DNA of 64,000 nucleotides from Bacteroidaceae bacterium (GCA_017551925.1 JAFZKA010000031.1:1-64000); one strand, 5' to 3'; shown: positions 1-7,347, counted from the first letter of the stretch. The notes: a model not told the origin generated them from the sequence alone. Numbers and translations are program-made.

Positions 1-84
1 ACCATTCAGGGTATTAAGTTGAACGGTATGCCCACAGAGAAGGGTCTTTACATTCACAATGGCAGTAAAGTTTCAATAAAGTAA
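1..84 (+). CDS. C-terminal end of a secreted/surface protein (partial)
   Basis: Only the last 27 codons are in the window; the reading frame is open from base 1 and stops at TAA 82-84. The tail reads GLYIHNGSKVSIK, which resembles the short 'GIYI.NG+K..IK' ending of C-terminal sorting or anchoring modules on secreted Bacteroidetes proteins. The LRR protein ending at 39961 has a similar tail (NGIYIINGRTIII). The main domain lies outside the window, so no function can be given. The gene is followed 13 bases later by a small ORF on the same strand. Confidence 0.6.
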   Translation, partial: TIQGIKLNGMPTEKGLYIHNGSKVSIK

Positions 85-97
85 GGAGTGCAGCAAT

Positions 98-232
98 ATG
101 AAAAAGATATATTCCAAGCCATCAACAGAGATTATAATCCTTAAGAGTCAGTCTCCGCTGCTTATAGCCAGCCCCCTGGACTTGAAAGGAGAGAACCCGT
201 TCACCATGGGATTCCCTGATATTGATCTGTAA
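98..232 (+). CDS. Small hypothetical protein, 44 aa
   Basis: ATG at 98, 13 nt after the preceding stop, and TAA at 230-232. The product begins MKKIYSKPSTEIIILK and is about 44 residues long. Short proteins starting MKK.Y.KP..E...L often follow surface-protein genes in Bacteroidales and have no assigned function. There is no signal peptide or membrane segment. The close spacing suggests cotranscription with the upstream surface-protein gene, and the hairpin at 264-310 would end that transcript. It could be a chance ORF, but position, start and composition favour a real gene. Confidence 0.55.
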   Translation: MKKIYSKPSTEIIILKSQSPLLIASPLDLKGENPFTMGFPDIDL

Positions 233-263
233 TCGCTCGTCAGGGTTGAAACAGATTTTGATG

Positions 264-310
264 CAAAAAAACGGTTCAGCGCCACAAGAGACTGAACCGT
301 TTTTCTTTTT
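264..310. terminator. Hairpin terminator, copy A of a dispersed ACGGTTCAG repeat
   Basis: A perfect stem (AAAAACGGTTCAG paired with CTGAACCGTTTTT) encloses the loop CGCCACAAGAGA and is followed by a T-rich tract. Symmetrical A and T runs make it potentially bidirectional. The same stem with a nearly identical loop recurs at 3908-3943, and in decayed form at 986-1020, so it is also a repeat family. Confidence 0.8.
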
Positions 311-394
311 GGGGGCTCAAAAATCAGAATACGGCTGCATTGATTTATCAGAACAAGCATTATCTTTGCAATAAATCAATTAATCAAACACATT

Positions 395-562
395 ATGGAA
401 ACTAAAACCACAAGAAACACCTCAAAAAAGAGGAAGAAAAAGATGACCCCAGAGGAAAAAAGGGCCATCATGGCTACTATTGTACCACAGAACAAGATGA
501 TGAAAGCTTTTTTTGAACACCAAGACGAATTTTGGGTTAAGGATCCGATGTTGTTGTTATGA
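395..562 (+). CDS. Putative antitoxin of a PIN-toxin pair, 55 aa
   Basis: Short ORF with ATG at 395 and TGA at 560-562. Its stop overlaps the ATG of the PIN-domain gene (ATGA, 559-562), the classic arrangement of toxin-antitoxin pairs with translational coupling. The product is very basic at the N-terminus (K/R cluster around residues 11-16), then predicted helical (TPEEKRAIMATIV), and ends in an acidic/aromatic stretch (FFEHQDEFWVKDP). I do not recognise a named antitoxin family; the call rests on size, charge pattern and overlap. The C-terminal aromatic/acidic stretch would be the natural toxin-neutralising part, by analogy with VapB proteins. Confidence 0.6.
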   Translation: METKTTRNTSKKRKKKMTPEEKRAIMATIVPQNKMMKAFFEHQDEFWVKDPMLLL

Positions 563-981
563 GGTATTTGATAGATACCAATATCTTCATATACCTGAGC
601 ACAGACCGTGAAAAACTATCTCTTGATGTAGTAGAATTGTTGAATGAGCCAGGAACTCTTGCCTACATAAGTGCAGAGAGTGTCCGTGAACTCATTATAG
701 CATATAACAACAAGGGATGGGGAAACAAGAAATGGAAATCTGCCGAAGATTTGGTAAAATCCGTTGAGGAGACTTTTTTCATTGAGATTCTGCCCATTCA
801 AAAGAATGTAATGCAGACGTACTCAAGGCCACGTATCAACCAGAACATGAATCATAAGGATCCATCAGATCATGTGATTATATCACACGCTATGACATTA
901 GGGATACCTCTCATATCAAGTGATACGCGCTTTCCTTACTATACTCGTCAGGGACTGCAATTGATCTTTAACGAGAAATAG
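559..981 (+). CDS. PIN-domain ribonuclease toxin (VapC-like)
   Basis: 140-residue protein with the PIN fold acidic constellation: D6 in MRYLIDTN, E44 in SVREL, D101/D104 in KDPSDHVIISHA and D122 in SSDTRF. PIN toxins are Mg-dependent ribonucleases that cleave tRNA or rRNA. Length and motif spacing are normal for the family, so the protein looks intact. It overlaps the upstream 55-aa ORF by 4 bases, forming a type II toxin-antitoxin module. The module is bracketed by copies A (264-310) and B (986-1020) of the same hairpin repeat. The RNA target cannot be inferred. Confidence 0.85.
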   Translation: MRYLIDTNIFIYLSTDREKLSLDVVELLNEPGTLAYISAESVRELIIAYNNKGWGNKKWKSAEDLVKSVEETFFIEILPIQKNVMQTYSRPRINQNMNHKDPSDHVIISHAMTLGIPLISSDTRFPYYTRQGLQLIFNEK

Positions 982-985
982 TTGA

Positions 986-1020
986 TAAAAACGGTTCAGC
1001 ACTACAAGGGATTGAATAAG
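986..1020. repeat. Decayed copy B of the ACGGTTCAG hairpin repeat
   Basis: Starts AAAAACGGTTCAGCACTACAAG, matching copy A, but the 3' arm has become GATTGAATAAG, so the stem is broken. It lies 5 bases after the PIN toxin stop, where a terminator would be expected. Confidence 0.6.
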
Positions 1021-1137
1021 GTGTCAAAATGTTGTTAATTTGATTGTTGCTCTTTCTATTTGACAGTGAAAAAGAGAAAATTCTGATATTTTTCAAAAAT
1101 AATTGTGATTTTTGGAACAACGTATCAAAATAGTGCA

Positions 1138-1145
1138 TACCTTTG
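1138..1145 (+). promoter_or_regulatory. Promoter -7 box for the glnK-amtB leader transcript
   Basis: TACCTTTG fits the Bacteroidetes TAnnTTTG box. A TTTG lies about 23 nt upstream (1111-1114), slightly farther than the usual 19-21. The leader ORF begins 30 nt downstream. Confidence 0.6.
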
Positions 1146-1175
1146 CGCCAGAAATCAAGAACAAAACAACATTTC

Positions 1176-1298
1176 ATGTTTATCGGTTTTAAAAATATAA
1201 CCACTGTTCAGTTGAATAATAATCAGCAGCAGAATAATCAGAACCAGAATAATAATCAGGTTCCGATGGTTATACCTTTTGACCGGTCAGGTATGTAA
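1176..1298 (+). CDS. Asn/Gln-rich leader peptide of glnK-amtB, 40 aa
   Basis: ATG at 1176, TAA at 1296-1298. Residues 12-28 contain 16 Asn or Gln out of 17 (9 Asn, 7 Gln), followed by VPMVIPFDRSGM. The ORF lies between a promoter-like box and an intrinsic terminator placed just before glnK. Ten codons (1233-1262) are identical base for base to part of the asnB leader at 5473-5502. The last codons contain GACCGGTC (1281-1288), which can pair with the terminator's 5' arm. Known leader peptides of this design (his, thr, leu, trp) sense the charged tRNA of the amino acid they are rich in. By analogy this one would sense Asn/Gln-tRNA. That role is inference; the composition and layout are directly visible. 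Confidence 0.75.
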   Translation: MFIGFKNITTVQLNNNQQQNNQNQNNNQVPMVIPFDRSGM

Positions 1299-1359
1299 CT
1301 GTTCGTATTATAATTTCAAAAATATAAAGGCTGGTCTTTTTGAGACCGGCCTTTTTTTT
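1281..1359 (+). promoter_or_regulatory. Candidate transcription attenuator before glnK
   Basis: The terminator at 1326-1359 has the stem AAAGGCTGGTCT / AGACCGGCCTTT (one G-U pair) and a run of eight T. A competing antiterminator is possible: GACCGGTC (1281-1288, inside the leader ORF) with GGCTGGTC (1329-1336), 8 pairs including two G-U. A ribosome stalled in the Asn/Gln run would leave 1281-1288 free and favour antitermination. A ribosome reaching the stop at 1296 would cover it and allow termination. Confidence 0.7.
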
Positions 1360-1415
1360 GTTTCATGATGGATCCAACAAACAAATAATTGTCAAACCCT
1401 TTAAAACAAACAGAT

Positions 1416-1763
1416 ATGAAGAAAATTGAAGCAATCATCCGGAAAACTAAGTTTGAGGATGTAAAGGAGGCTCTTTTTGAGGCCGACATCAACTGGTTCT
1501 CTTACGCTGAAGTCCATGCCATTGGTCAGGACCGTCAGGACCGTATCTATCGTGGTGTGATGTACAGTACAGACATCATTTCACGAATTGAGATCACAAT
1601 CATTTGCAGAGACCAGTTTGTAGAGCCTGCAATCAACGCCATTATGGGCGCTGCAAGGACAGGCGAAGTTGGTGACGGCCGCATATTTGTCAGCCCGGTC
1701 GATGATACCTGGTCAATCCGTACAGGAGAGCATGGTGATATAGTTTTGGCTGACAGAAAGTAA
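1416..1763 (+). CDS. glnK: PII nitrogen regulatory protein GlnK/GlnB
   Basis: 115-residue PII protein, the trimeric sensor of 2-oxoglutarate, ATP/ADP and nitrogen status. It begins MKKIEAIIRKTKFEDVKEAL. The T-loop region has QDRIYRGVMY, keeping both tyrosines of the usual YRGAEY motif, and the GDGRIFV...IRTGEHGD segment forms the nucleotide-binding B/C loops. The frame is open further upstream from a TTG, but the ATG at 1416 gives the canonical N-terminus and is preferred. amtB follows after 25 nt, the near-universal glnK-amtB pairing, so this PII probably gates the ammonium channel. Expression is predicted to be controlled by the leader peptide and attenuator upstream. Confidence 0.93.
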   Translation: MKKIEAIIRKTKFEDVKEALFEADINWFSYAEVHAIGQDRQDRIYRGVMYSTDIISRIEITIICRDQFVEPAINAIMGAARTGEVGDGRIFVSPVDDTWSIRTGEHGDIVLADRK

Positions 1764-1788
1764 TCTTACAAAGCAAAAAAGTATTATT

Positions 1789-3021
1789 ATGGAAGAGATT
1801 ATGACAAGTAGCATCAGTGGACTGGATACAGTCTGGGTGTTGATAGCAGCAATGTTGGTATTCTTTATGCAACCTGGTTTTGCACTCGTTGAGGCGGGCT
1901 TTACCCGTTCCAAGAACACTGCAAACATTCTGATGAAGAACTTTGTTGACTTTATGGTAGGCTCGTTCCTGTTCTGGATGATCGGTTTTGGCCTGATGCA
2001 CGGAACAAACTGTGGATTCATTGGTGGACTCCACCTTTTTGACTGGTCATTCATTGGTGACTCAAACGTTCCTGCTGAATGTACACTGATATTCCAAACC
2101 GTATTCTGCGCCACAGCCGCTACAATAGTATCAGGCGGTATGGCTGAGAGAACCAAGTTCTCAATGTACATTCTTATTTCAATCATTATTTCTGTAATCA
2201 TCTATCCTATTGAGGGTCACTGGACCTGGGGTGGTGGCTGGTTGAGCGAACTTGGTTTCCATGATTTTGCAGGTTCAACAGTTGTTCACTCTTGCGGTGG
2301 TGTGATTGCTCTTGCCGGTGCTATGGTTCTTGGCCCCCGTATCGGTAAGTATTCCAAGACAGGTGAGTCCCGCGCTATTCCCGGTCACAACCTGACATTC
2401 GGTGCTCTGGGTGTGTTCATCCTGTGGTTCGGATGGTTCGGTTTCAACCCCGGTTCACAATTGGCTGCTGAGGGTGCCGAAAACGCAATTGCAATATCAC
2501 ACGTAATGTGTACAACCAACATGGCTGCCGCAACAGGCGGACTTGCAACTCTTTTCCTTACATGGTTGGTATTTGGCAAACCTTCACTCTCACTGGTATG
2601 CAACGGCATCCTGGCAGGTCTGGTAGGTATCACAGCAGGTTGCGATCTTGTTTCAATAGGCGGTTCCGCTATCATCGGTGCTATTTGCGGTTGCGCAATG
2701 GTCGGTTCAGTTGCTCTTATTGATAAGGTCTGCAAGATTGATGATCCTGTTGGTGCTGTTTCAGTACACGGAGTTTGCGGTATTCTTGGTACTCTTATGA
2801 CCGGTATGTTTGCAATGGACGGTGGCCTGTTCTACGGTGGCGGTTGGCATTTCCTGGGCGTTGAGGCTCTTGGTTCACTGGTAACCTGCACTTGGTCATT
2901 CGGACTTGGTCTGCTTACATTCGTTATTCTCAAGAAAGTTCACGGTATCCGCGTTGCTCCGCGTGTTGAGGAGGAGGGCCTGGATATCTACGAACACGGA
3001 GAAACTGCTTACAACATTTAA
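1789..3021 (+). CDS. amtB: Ammonium transporter AmtB
   Basis: 410-residue Amt/Mep/Rh channel that conducts ammonia/ammonium across the inner membrane. The chain is hydrophobic throughout with the expected 11 or so membrane segments. Hallmarks include AMLVFFMQPGFALVEAGF at the N-terminus, DFAGSTVVHSCGG and VHGVCGILGT with the two pore histidines, and GWFGFNPGS. The ATG at 1789 is used; an alternative in-frame ATG lies at 1801. It is cotranscribed with glnK, which would block the channel when nitrogen is plentiful. The cytoplasmic tail is short and soluble, as usual for the GlnK docking surface. Confidence 0.95.
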   Translation: MEEIMTSSISGLDTVWVLIAAMLVFFMQPGFALVEAGFTRSKNTANILMKNFVDFMVGSFLFWMIGFGLMHGTNCGFIGGLHLFDWSFIGDSNVPAECTLIFQTVFCATAATIVSGGMAERTKFSMYILISIIISVIIYPIEGHWTWGGGWLSELGFHDFAGSTVVHSCGGVIALAGAMVLGPRIGKYSKTGESRAIPGHNLTFGALGVFILWFGWFGFNPGSQLAAEGAENAIAISHVMCTTNMAAATGGLATLFLTWLVFGKPSLSLVCNGILAGLVGITAGCDLVSIGGSAIIGAICGCAMVGSVALIDKVCKIDDPVGAVSVHGVCGILGTLMTGMFAMDGGLFYGGGWHFLGVEALGSLVTCTWSFGLGLLTFVILKKVHGIRVAPRVEEEGLDIYEHGETAYNI

Positions 3022-3180
3022 TTTCACACAGAGATATTAATTTCACACAGAGATCACAGAAAACACTGAAATTAAATCTCTCGCAGAACCAACGGTCGAC
3101 GGCCCGAAGGGGAAAGTCAAAGCGCTGAAAACGCTGAAAATAATATCTGCGATATCTGCGGGTTCTGCGAGAAATAAAAC
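3022..3180. repeat. Mosaic palindromic repeat (CACAGA and CTCGCAGAA types)
   Basis: Contains tandem TTTCACACAGAGAT units followed by an imperfect palindrome whose ends read ATCTCTCGCAGAAC and GTTCTGCGAGAAATA. The interior holds GCGCTGAAAACGCTGAAA and TATCTGCGATATCTGCG. Related elements occur at 25852-25985, 28811-28963 and 63478-63604. No coding potential. Confidence 0.7.
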
Positions 3181-3188
3181 AAACGATT

Positions 3189-3887
3189 ATGAAAAAGATA
3201 GGATTTATAGTATGTGCATTGGTAGCAACAGTTGCACCATTGCACGCAGAGATTGAAACAAGTATTAGTGCTGATGTCGTTAGTGAATACATTTTCAGAG
3301 GTAACAAATGCGGCGGCGCAGCCATACAACCCACATTGGGATTAAGCGCCGGAGGTTTTGAGGCTTCACTCTGGGGCACAGTTGGTATTGCAAATCCTGC
3401 AGATACCAAGGAGTTTGACCTGACCCTTAGTTATTCTATTGGTGGAGCAAGTGTAGGTGTTACGGACTACTGGTTCAGTGCTATAGACGGAGGTGATCCT
3501 TACGGACGCTATTTCAAATATGATGAGAAAGCAACCAACCATATCTTTGAGGCATTCCTTGGTTATGACTTTGGTTTTGCGTCAATAAACTGGTACACGA
3601 ACTTTGCCGGCAATGACTTTAAGGCCGATGGTGACAGGGCATACAGTTCATACTGCGAGTTGGCTGCTCCCTTCAGTCTGGGCGGATTGGATTGGACTGC
3701 AACCTTGGGGTTTGTTCCCATGGAGTCACCTCTGTACTTTGCTGACGGCTTTGCAGTGACAAATATATCACTGGCCGCTGAAAAGTCACTTGAGATATCA
3801 AGCAGTTTCAGTCTTCCGGTATCGGCAGGCTTTACATTCAACCCCTGCTCAGATGCAGCCTTCTTCGTACTCGGTCTATCATTCTGA
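3189..3887 (+). CDS. TorF-like putative outer-membrane porin
   Basis: 232-residue protein with a signal peptide (MKKIGFIVCALVATVAPLHA, cleavage probably after residue 20). The mature start, EIETSISADVVSEYIFRG, is typical of the TorF / Gcw_chp family of putative porins. The remainder alternates hydrophobic and polar residues with many aromatics, and the chain ends in Phe (VLGLSF), as outer-membrane barrels usually do. The substrate is unknown. It sits 168 bases behind amtB, separated by a repeat element, so it may or may not be part of the nitrogen operon. The hairpin at 3908-3943 probably terminates it. Confidence 0.75.
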   Translation: MKKIGFIVCALVATVAPLHAEIETSISADVVSEYIFRGNKCGGAAIQPTLGLSAGGFEASLWGTVGIANPADTKEFDLTLSYSIGGASVGVTDYWFSAIDGGDPYGRYFKYDEKATNHIFEAFLGYDFGFASINWYTNFAGNDFKADGDRAYSSYCELAAPFSLGGLDWTATLGFVPMESPLYFADGFAVTNISLAAEKSLEISSSFSLPVSAGFTFNPCSDAAFFVLGLSF

Positions 3888-3907
3888 CAGAGTAAATAGC
3901 ACAAAAG

Positions 3908-3943
3908 AAAACGGTTCGGCGCCACAAGGCGTTGAACCGTTTT
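3908..3943. terminator. Hairpin terminator, copy C of the ACGGTTCAG repeat
   Basis: Stem AAAACGGTTC / GAACCGTTTT around the loop GGCGCCACAAGGCGTT, followed by TTTTCATTTT. The GCGCCACAAG loop is shared with copy A at 264-310. Confidence 0.8.
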
Positions 3944-3995
3944 CATTTTGTGTCATTTTTATTACCTTTGACCCAACTAAATTACTTAATCAAAT

Positions 3996-5225
3996 ATGAG
4001 AAATCTTACAGGAGTGCTGCTCATGGCAGCGATGCTGGTTCCGGGTTGGAGCGCAGCACAGAAATGGGAGGGGCTGGCCGATACCCCGCAGATGGGTTGG
4101 AACAGTTGGAACAAGTTCGGACAGAACATCAGTGAGAAACTTATCCGTGAGCAGGCCGATGCCATGGTGGCCGAAGGCCTTGTTGATGCCGGTTACATCT
4201 ATCTCAATATGGATGACTGCTGGCACGGCGAGCGTGATGCTGACGGCTTTGTACAGCCTGATCCCAAGACTTTTCCTAATGGTATTGAGGCTTTGGCTGA
4301 TTATGTTCACTCCAAGGGAATGAAACTTGGAATATATTCTGATGCAGGCCGCAAGACCTGTGCCGGTCGTACAGGAAGTTTCGGCCATGAGTATCAGGAT
4401 GCTATCCAATATGCCCGTTGGGGTATTGACTACCTTAAATATGACTGGTGTTCAAGTGAGAACATCAATCCGCGTGGCGCCTATGCATTGATGCGTGACG
4501 CTTTGCGTGCTGCGGGGCGCCCTATATTCTTCAGTATGTGCGAGTGGGGTACCAACAAACCTTGGGAATGGGCAGAGAACGTAGGGCACTCATGGCGTAC
4601 CACCGGTGACATTACCGCCCGTTTTGCCGGCAATCCGCGTCAGCGCGGGTGGGGGCAGACAGTCTTGAGTATCATTGACCAGAATGCTCCTCTGCGCAAG
4701 TATGCCGGCCCCGGACACTGGAATGACCCCGATATGCTTGAGGTTGGCAACGGCATGAGCGTGAATGAGGACCGCGCACATTTCAGCATGTGGTGTATGA
4801 TGGCCGCTCCGCTCATTCTTGGCAATGACCTGTCAAAGATGACCGATGAGACCCGCGCCATAATCCTGAACAAGAAGGTTATTGCAATTGACCAGGATAA
4901 ACTGGGCGTTCAGGGATTGCGCTACAAGACTGAGAATGAGATAGAATATTGGTTCAAACCGCTTGAGGATGGTGATTGGGCTTTCTGCCTGCTGAACCGT
5001 TCAACAGAGCCTGTTGAGTGCAATATCAACTGGCAGGACTATAACCTGACTGATGATGAGGTAAGCCATCTGTCAACTTCATTTGACACCAAAGTCTATA
5101 ACATTGAGGATTTGTGGCAGACCAATGCCAAGAAAGCCAAGGTAGGCAATACCAAAAAAACTCTAAAAGTTACGGTTCCCGGTCATGATGTAGCAATGTA
5201 CAGGCTTACACCTAACAAAAAGTAA
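3996..5225 (+). CDS. Alpha-galactosidase, GH27 family, secreted
   Basis: 409-residue glycoside hydrolase family 27 enzyme that removes terminal alpha-linked galactose from plant oligosaccharides and galactomannans. A signal peptide covers about residues 1-21 (ends GWSAAQ). Family motifs are TPQMGWNSWNKFG, the LNMDDCW strand, the nucleophile Asp in YLKYDWCSS and the acid/base Asp in WNDPDMLEVGN, followed by a C-terminal beta-sandwich. Length is normal. It stands alone, with no sugar transporter or SusCD pair beside it. A 30-codon ORF starts 1 nt after its stop (5227-5319) but looks like chance. Location is probably periplasmic. Confidence 0.93.
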   Translation: MRNLTGVLLMAAMLVPGWSAAQKWEGLADTPQMGWNSWNKFGQNISEKLIREQADAMVAEGLVDAGYIYLNMDDCWHGERDADGFVQPDPKTFPNGIEALADYVHSKGMKLGIYSDAGRKTCAGRTGSFGHEYQDAIQYARWGIDYLKYDWCSSENINPRGAYALMRDALRAAGRPIFFSMCEWGTNKPWEWAENVGHSWRTTGDITARFAGNPRQRGWGQTVLSIIDQNAPLRKYAGPGHWNDPDMLEVGNGMSVNEDRAHFSMWCMMAAPLILGNDLSKMTDETRAIILNKKVIAIDQDKLGVQGLRYKTENEIEYWFKPLEDGDWAFCLLNRSTEPVECNINWQDYNLTDDEVSHLSTSFDTKVYNIEDLWQTNAKKAKVGNTKKTLKVTVPGHDVAMYRLTPNKK

Positions 5226-5375
5226 TATGAAAAAGTACTGGTTGAATGGAACACCATTAAGTAAAGATTCAGATCTTTTTCAGAATGACAAAATGATACC
5301 TAATATTATATATGGGTAGCAAATTGCTGTTTGGAGAAAAAATTTCATGATAAAGTGATATTTTTCTGTGATTTC

Positions 5376-5408
5376 TTTTGGTGGATAAAAAACAAGTGGT
5401 TACATTTG
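5376..5408 (+). promoter_or_regulatory. Promoter for the asnB leader transcript
   Basis: TTTTG (5376-5380), 20 nt spacer, TACATTTG (5401-5408): an excellent match to the Bacteroidetes -33/-7 consensus. The leader ORF starts 22 nt downstream. Confidence 0.8.
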
Positions 5409-5430
5409 CACCGTAATTAGCAAAAAAGAT

Positions 5431-5538
5431 ATGGCAAAAGGTTTGGTTTACATAACCAATAATAATTTCAATAATAATCAGAACCAGAATAATAATCAGG
5501 TTTTGATGATTACTCCTTTTGACCAGCGGGAAAGCTAA
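5431..5538 (+). CDS. Asn-rich leader peptide of asnB, 35 aa
   Basis: ATG at 5431, TAA at 5536-5538. Residues 10-23 are Asn or Gln at 13 of 14 positions (10 Asn, 3 Gln), followed by VLMITPFDQRES. Thirty bases (5473-5502) are identical to the glnK leader, and the PFD codons (CCTTTTGAC) are shared too. The peptide sits between a strong promoter match and an intrinsic terminator, immediately upstream of asparagine synthetase. A leader this rich in Asn codons is exactly what Asn-tRNA-sensing attenuation of asnB would require. Translation has not been shown; the conclusion is inference from layout and codon content. Confidence 0.78.
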   Translation: MAKGLVYITNNNFNNNQNQNNNQVLMITPFDQRES

Positions 5539-5599
5539 TCATTATAGAAAATTCAGGAAATAACATAAAAGACTGGTCAGATTTGATCAGTCTTTTTTT
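5520..5599 (+). promoter_or_regulatory. Candidate transcription attenuator before asnB
   Basis: The terminator (5568-5599) has a 12-bp stem AAAGACTGGTCA / TGATCAGTCTTT, loop GATT and a run of T. TGACCAG (5520-5526), in the last leader codons, pairs perfectly with CTGGTCA (5573-5579) in the terminator's 5' arm, extendable by a U-G and a U-A pair. The two structures are mutually exclusive, as in the glnK leader. Confidence 0.75.
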
Positions 5600-5652
5600 G
5601 TTGGTTCCGGTTGGCAGGATAGAAATAATAAACAAATAAAACTTTAAGCATT

Positions 5653-7347
5653 ATGTGTGGAATAGTTTCAATCTTCAGGATTAAGAAGCAGACAGAACAG
5701 TTACGACAGCAGGCGTTGGAGATGAGCCGCAGGATACGTCATCGTGGTCCTGATTGGAGCGGAATATGGTGTGGCGGCTCAGCCATACTGGCTCATGAGA
5801 GATTGAGTATTGTGGATCCCCAGTCAGGCGGTCAGCCTCTGTTCAGCATGGACAACCTTCAGGTTCTGGCTGTTAACGGTGAGATTTACAACCACCAGGC
5901 TATTCGCCGTGAGTATGAAGGGCGCTATACTTTCCGTACCGGCAGTGACTGTGAGGTTATTCTGGCCCTTTACCGCGATGCTGTTGCTGCAGGCGGCAGC
6001 CAGGAGGATTTTATCCGTATGCTTGAAAGATTGAACGGCATTTTTGCTTTTGCACTGTATGATGCTGAGCGTGACGAATATCTGATTGCCCGTGATCCGA
6101 TAGGTGTTATACCTCTTTATATAGGAAAGGATGCCAAAGGTCATATCTGTGTTGCCAGTGAACTCAAGGCTCTTGAAGGTATCTGCACAGAGTATGAGCC
6201 GTTCCTGCCGGGCCATTTCCTGAGCAGCCGCGCCGGACATGTAGAGCGTTGGTACACCCGTGACTGGTTCAAGTATGATGCAGTCAAGGATAACAAGGCC
6301 GATGTTGCTGAACTGCGTAAGGCTCTTGAGGCTGCCGTTAAGCGCCAGTTGATGAGTGACGTTCCTTACGGCGTGCTGCTGAGCGGTGGTCTTGACAGTT
6401 CTGTCATATCGGCAATAGCAAAGAAAAACGCTGCCCGCCGTATTGAGACCGATGACCAGCAGGAGGCATGGTGGCCGCGTCTGCACTCATTCGCAGTAGG
6501 TCTTAAGGGTGCTCCTGACCTGGCCAAAGCCCGTGAGGTTGCCGAACATATAGGTACCGTGCATCATGAGATCAACTACACTGTCCAGGAGGGTCTGGAT
6601 GCCATACGTGACGTGATATATTTCATAGAGACGTATGATGTCACTACTGTACGCGCCAGCACACCTATGTATCTTCTTGCCCGCGTAATACGCAGCATGG
6701 GTATCAAAATGGTACTTAGCGGTGAGGGTGCCGATGAGGTGTTTGGAGGTTATCTCTATTTCCATAAGGCTCCCGATGCACAGGCATTCCATGAGGAGAC
6801 TGTACGTAAACTCTCCAAACTGCATCTGTATGACTGCCTGCGTGCCAACAAGTCACTTGCCGCATGGGGCGTTGAGGGTAGGGTGCCTTTCCTGGACAAG
6901 GAGTTCCTTGATGTGGCAATGCGTCTGAACCCTGAGGCCAAGATGTGTCCGGGCAAGGAGATTGAGAAACGTGTGGTACGTGAGGCTTTTGCCGATATGC
7001 TGCCTGAGAGCGTTGCATGGCGACAGAAAGAGCAGTTCAGTGACGGAGTAGGTTACAGTTGGATTGATTCACTTAAGGAGATTACCGCTGCTGCAGTATC
7101 AGACGAGCAGATGGCTCATGCTGCCGAAAGGTTCCCGATAAACACTCCCATGAACAAGGAGGAGTATTACTACCGCAGCATATTTGAGGAGCATTTCCCA
7201 AGTGAGAGCGCAGCGCGTTGTGTACCCAGTGTTCCCAGTGTAGCCTGCTCAACAGCCGAGGCCCTTAAATGGGATGCAAGTTTCAGCAAACTGAATGATC
7301 CAAGCGGCCGTGCAGTAAAGGATGTTCATGAAAACGCTTACAAATAA
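5653..7347 (+). CDS. asnB: Asparagine synthetase B (glutamine-hydrolysing)
   Basis: 564-residue enzyme converting aspartate, ATP and glutamine to asparagine and glutamate. The N-terminal class II glutaminase domain begins MCGIVSIF with Cys2 as nucleophile, and has HRGPDWSGIW and LAVNGEIYNH. The C-terminal synthetase domain has the PP-loop SGGLDSS at residues 244-250 and SGEGADEVFGGY further on. Length is slightly above the usual 525-555 residues, the extra being at the C-terminus. The start is fixed by the catalytic Cys2. It lies 54 nt after the attenuator terminator and is monocistronic, with the glnA leader following. Confidence 0.95.
   Translation: MCGIVSIFRIKKQTEQLRQQALEMSRRIRHRGPDWSGIWCGGSAILAHERLSIVDPQSGGQPLFSMDNLQVLAVNGEIYNHQAIRREYEGRYTFRTGSDCEVILALYRDAVAAGGSQEDFIRMLERLNGIFAFALYDAERDEYLIARDPIGVIPLYIGKDAKGHICVASELKALEGICTEYEPFLPGHFLSSRAGHVERWYTRDWFKYDAVKDNKADVAELRKALEAAVKRQLMSDVPYGVLLSGGLDSSVISAIAKKNAARRIETDDQQEAWWPRLHSFAVGLKGAPDLAKAREVAEHIGTVHHEINYTVQEGLDAIRDVIYFIETYDVTTVRASTPMYLLARVIRSMGIKMVLSGEGADEVFGGYLYFHKAPDAQAFHEETVRKLSKLHLYDCLRANKSLAAWGVEGRVPFLDKEFLDVAMRLNPEAKMCPGKEIEKRVVREAFADMLPESVAWRQKEQFSDGVGYSWIDSLKEITAAAVSDEQMAHAAERFPINTPMNKEEYYYRSIFEEHFPSESAARCVPSVPSVACSTAEALKWDASFSKLNDPSGRAVKDVHENAYK

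Noticed and set aside
1209-1259. Asn/Gln run as a prion-like or random low-complexity segment
   Set aside because: The run is repeated base for base before asnB and is placed between promoter and terminator; a leader role explains position and composition better.
5227-5319. 30-codon ORF directly after the GH27 gene
   Set aside because: Starts 1 nt after the stop but has no recognisable features, no conserved-type composition and ends in A+T-rich promoter sequence; probably chance.
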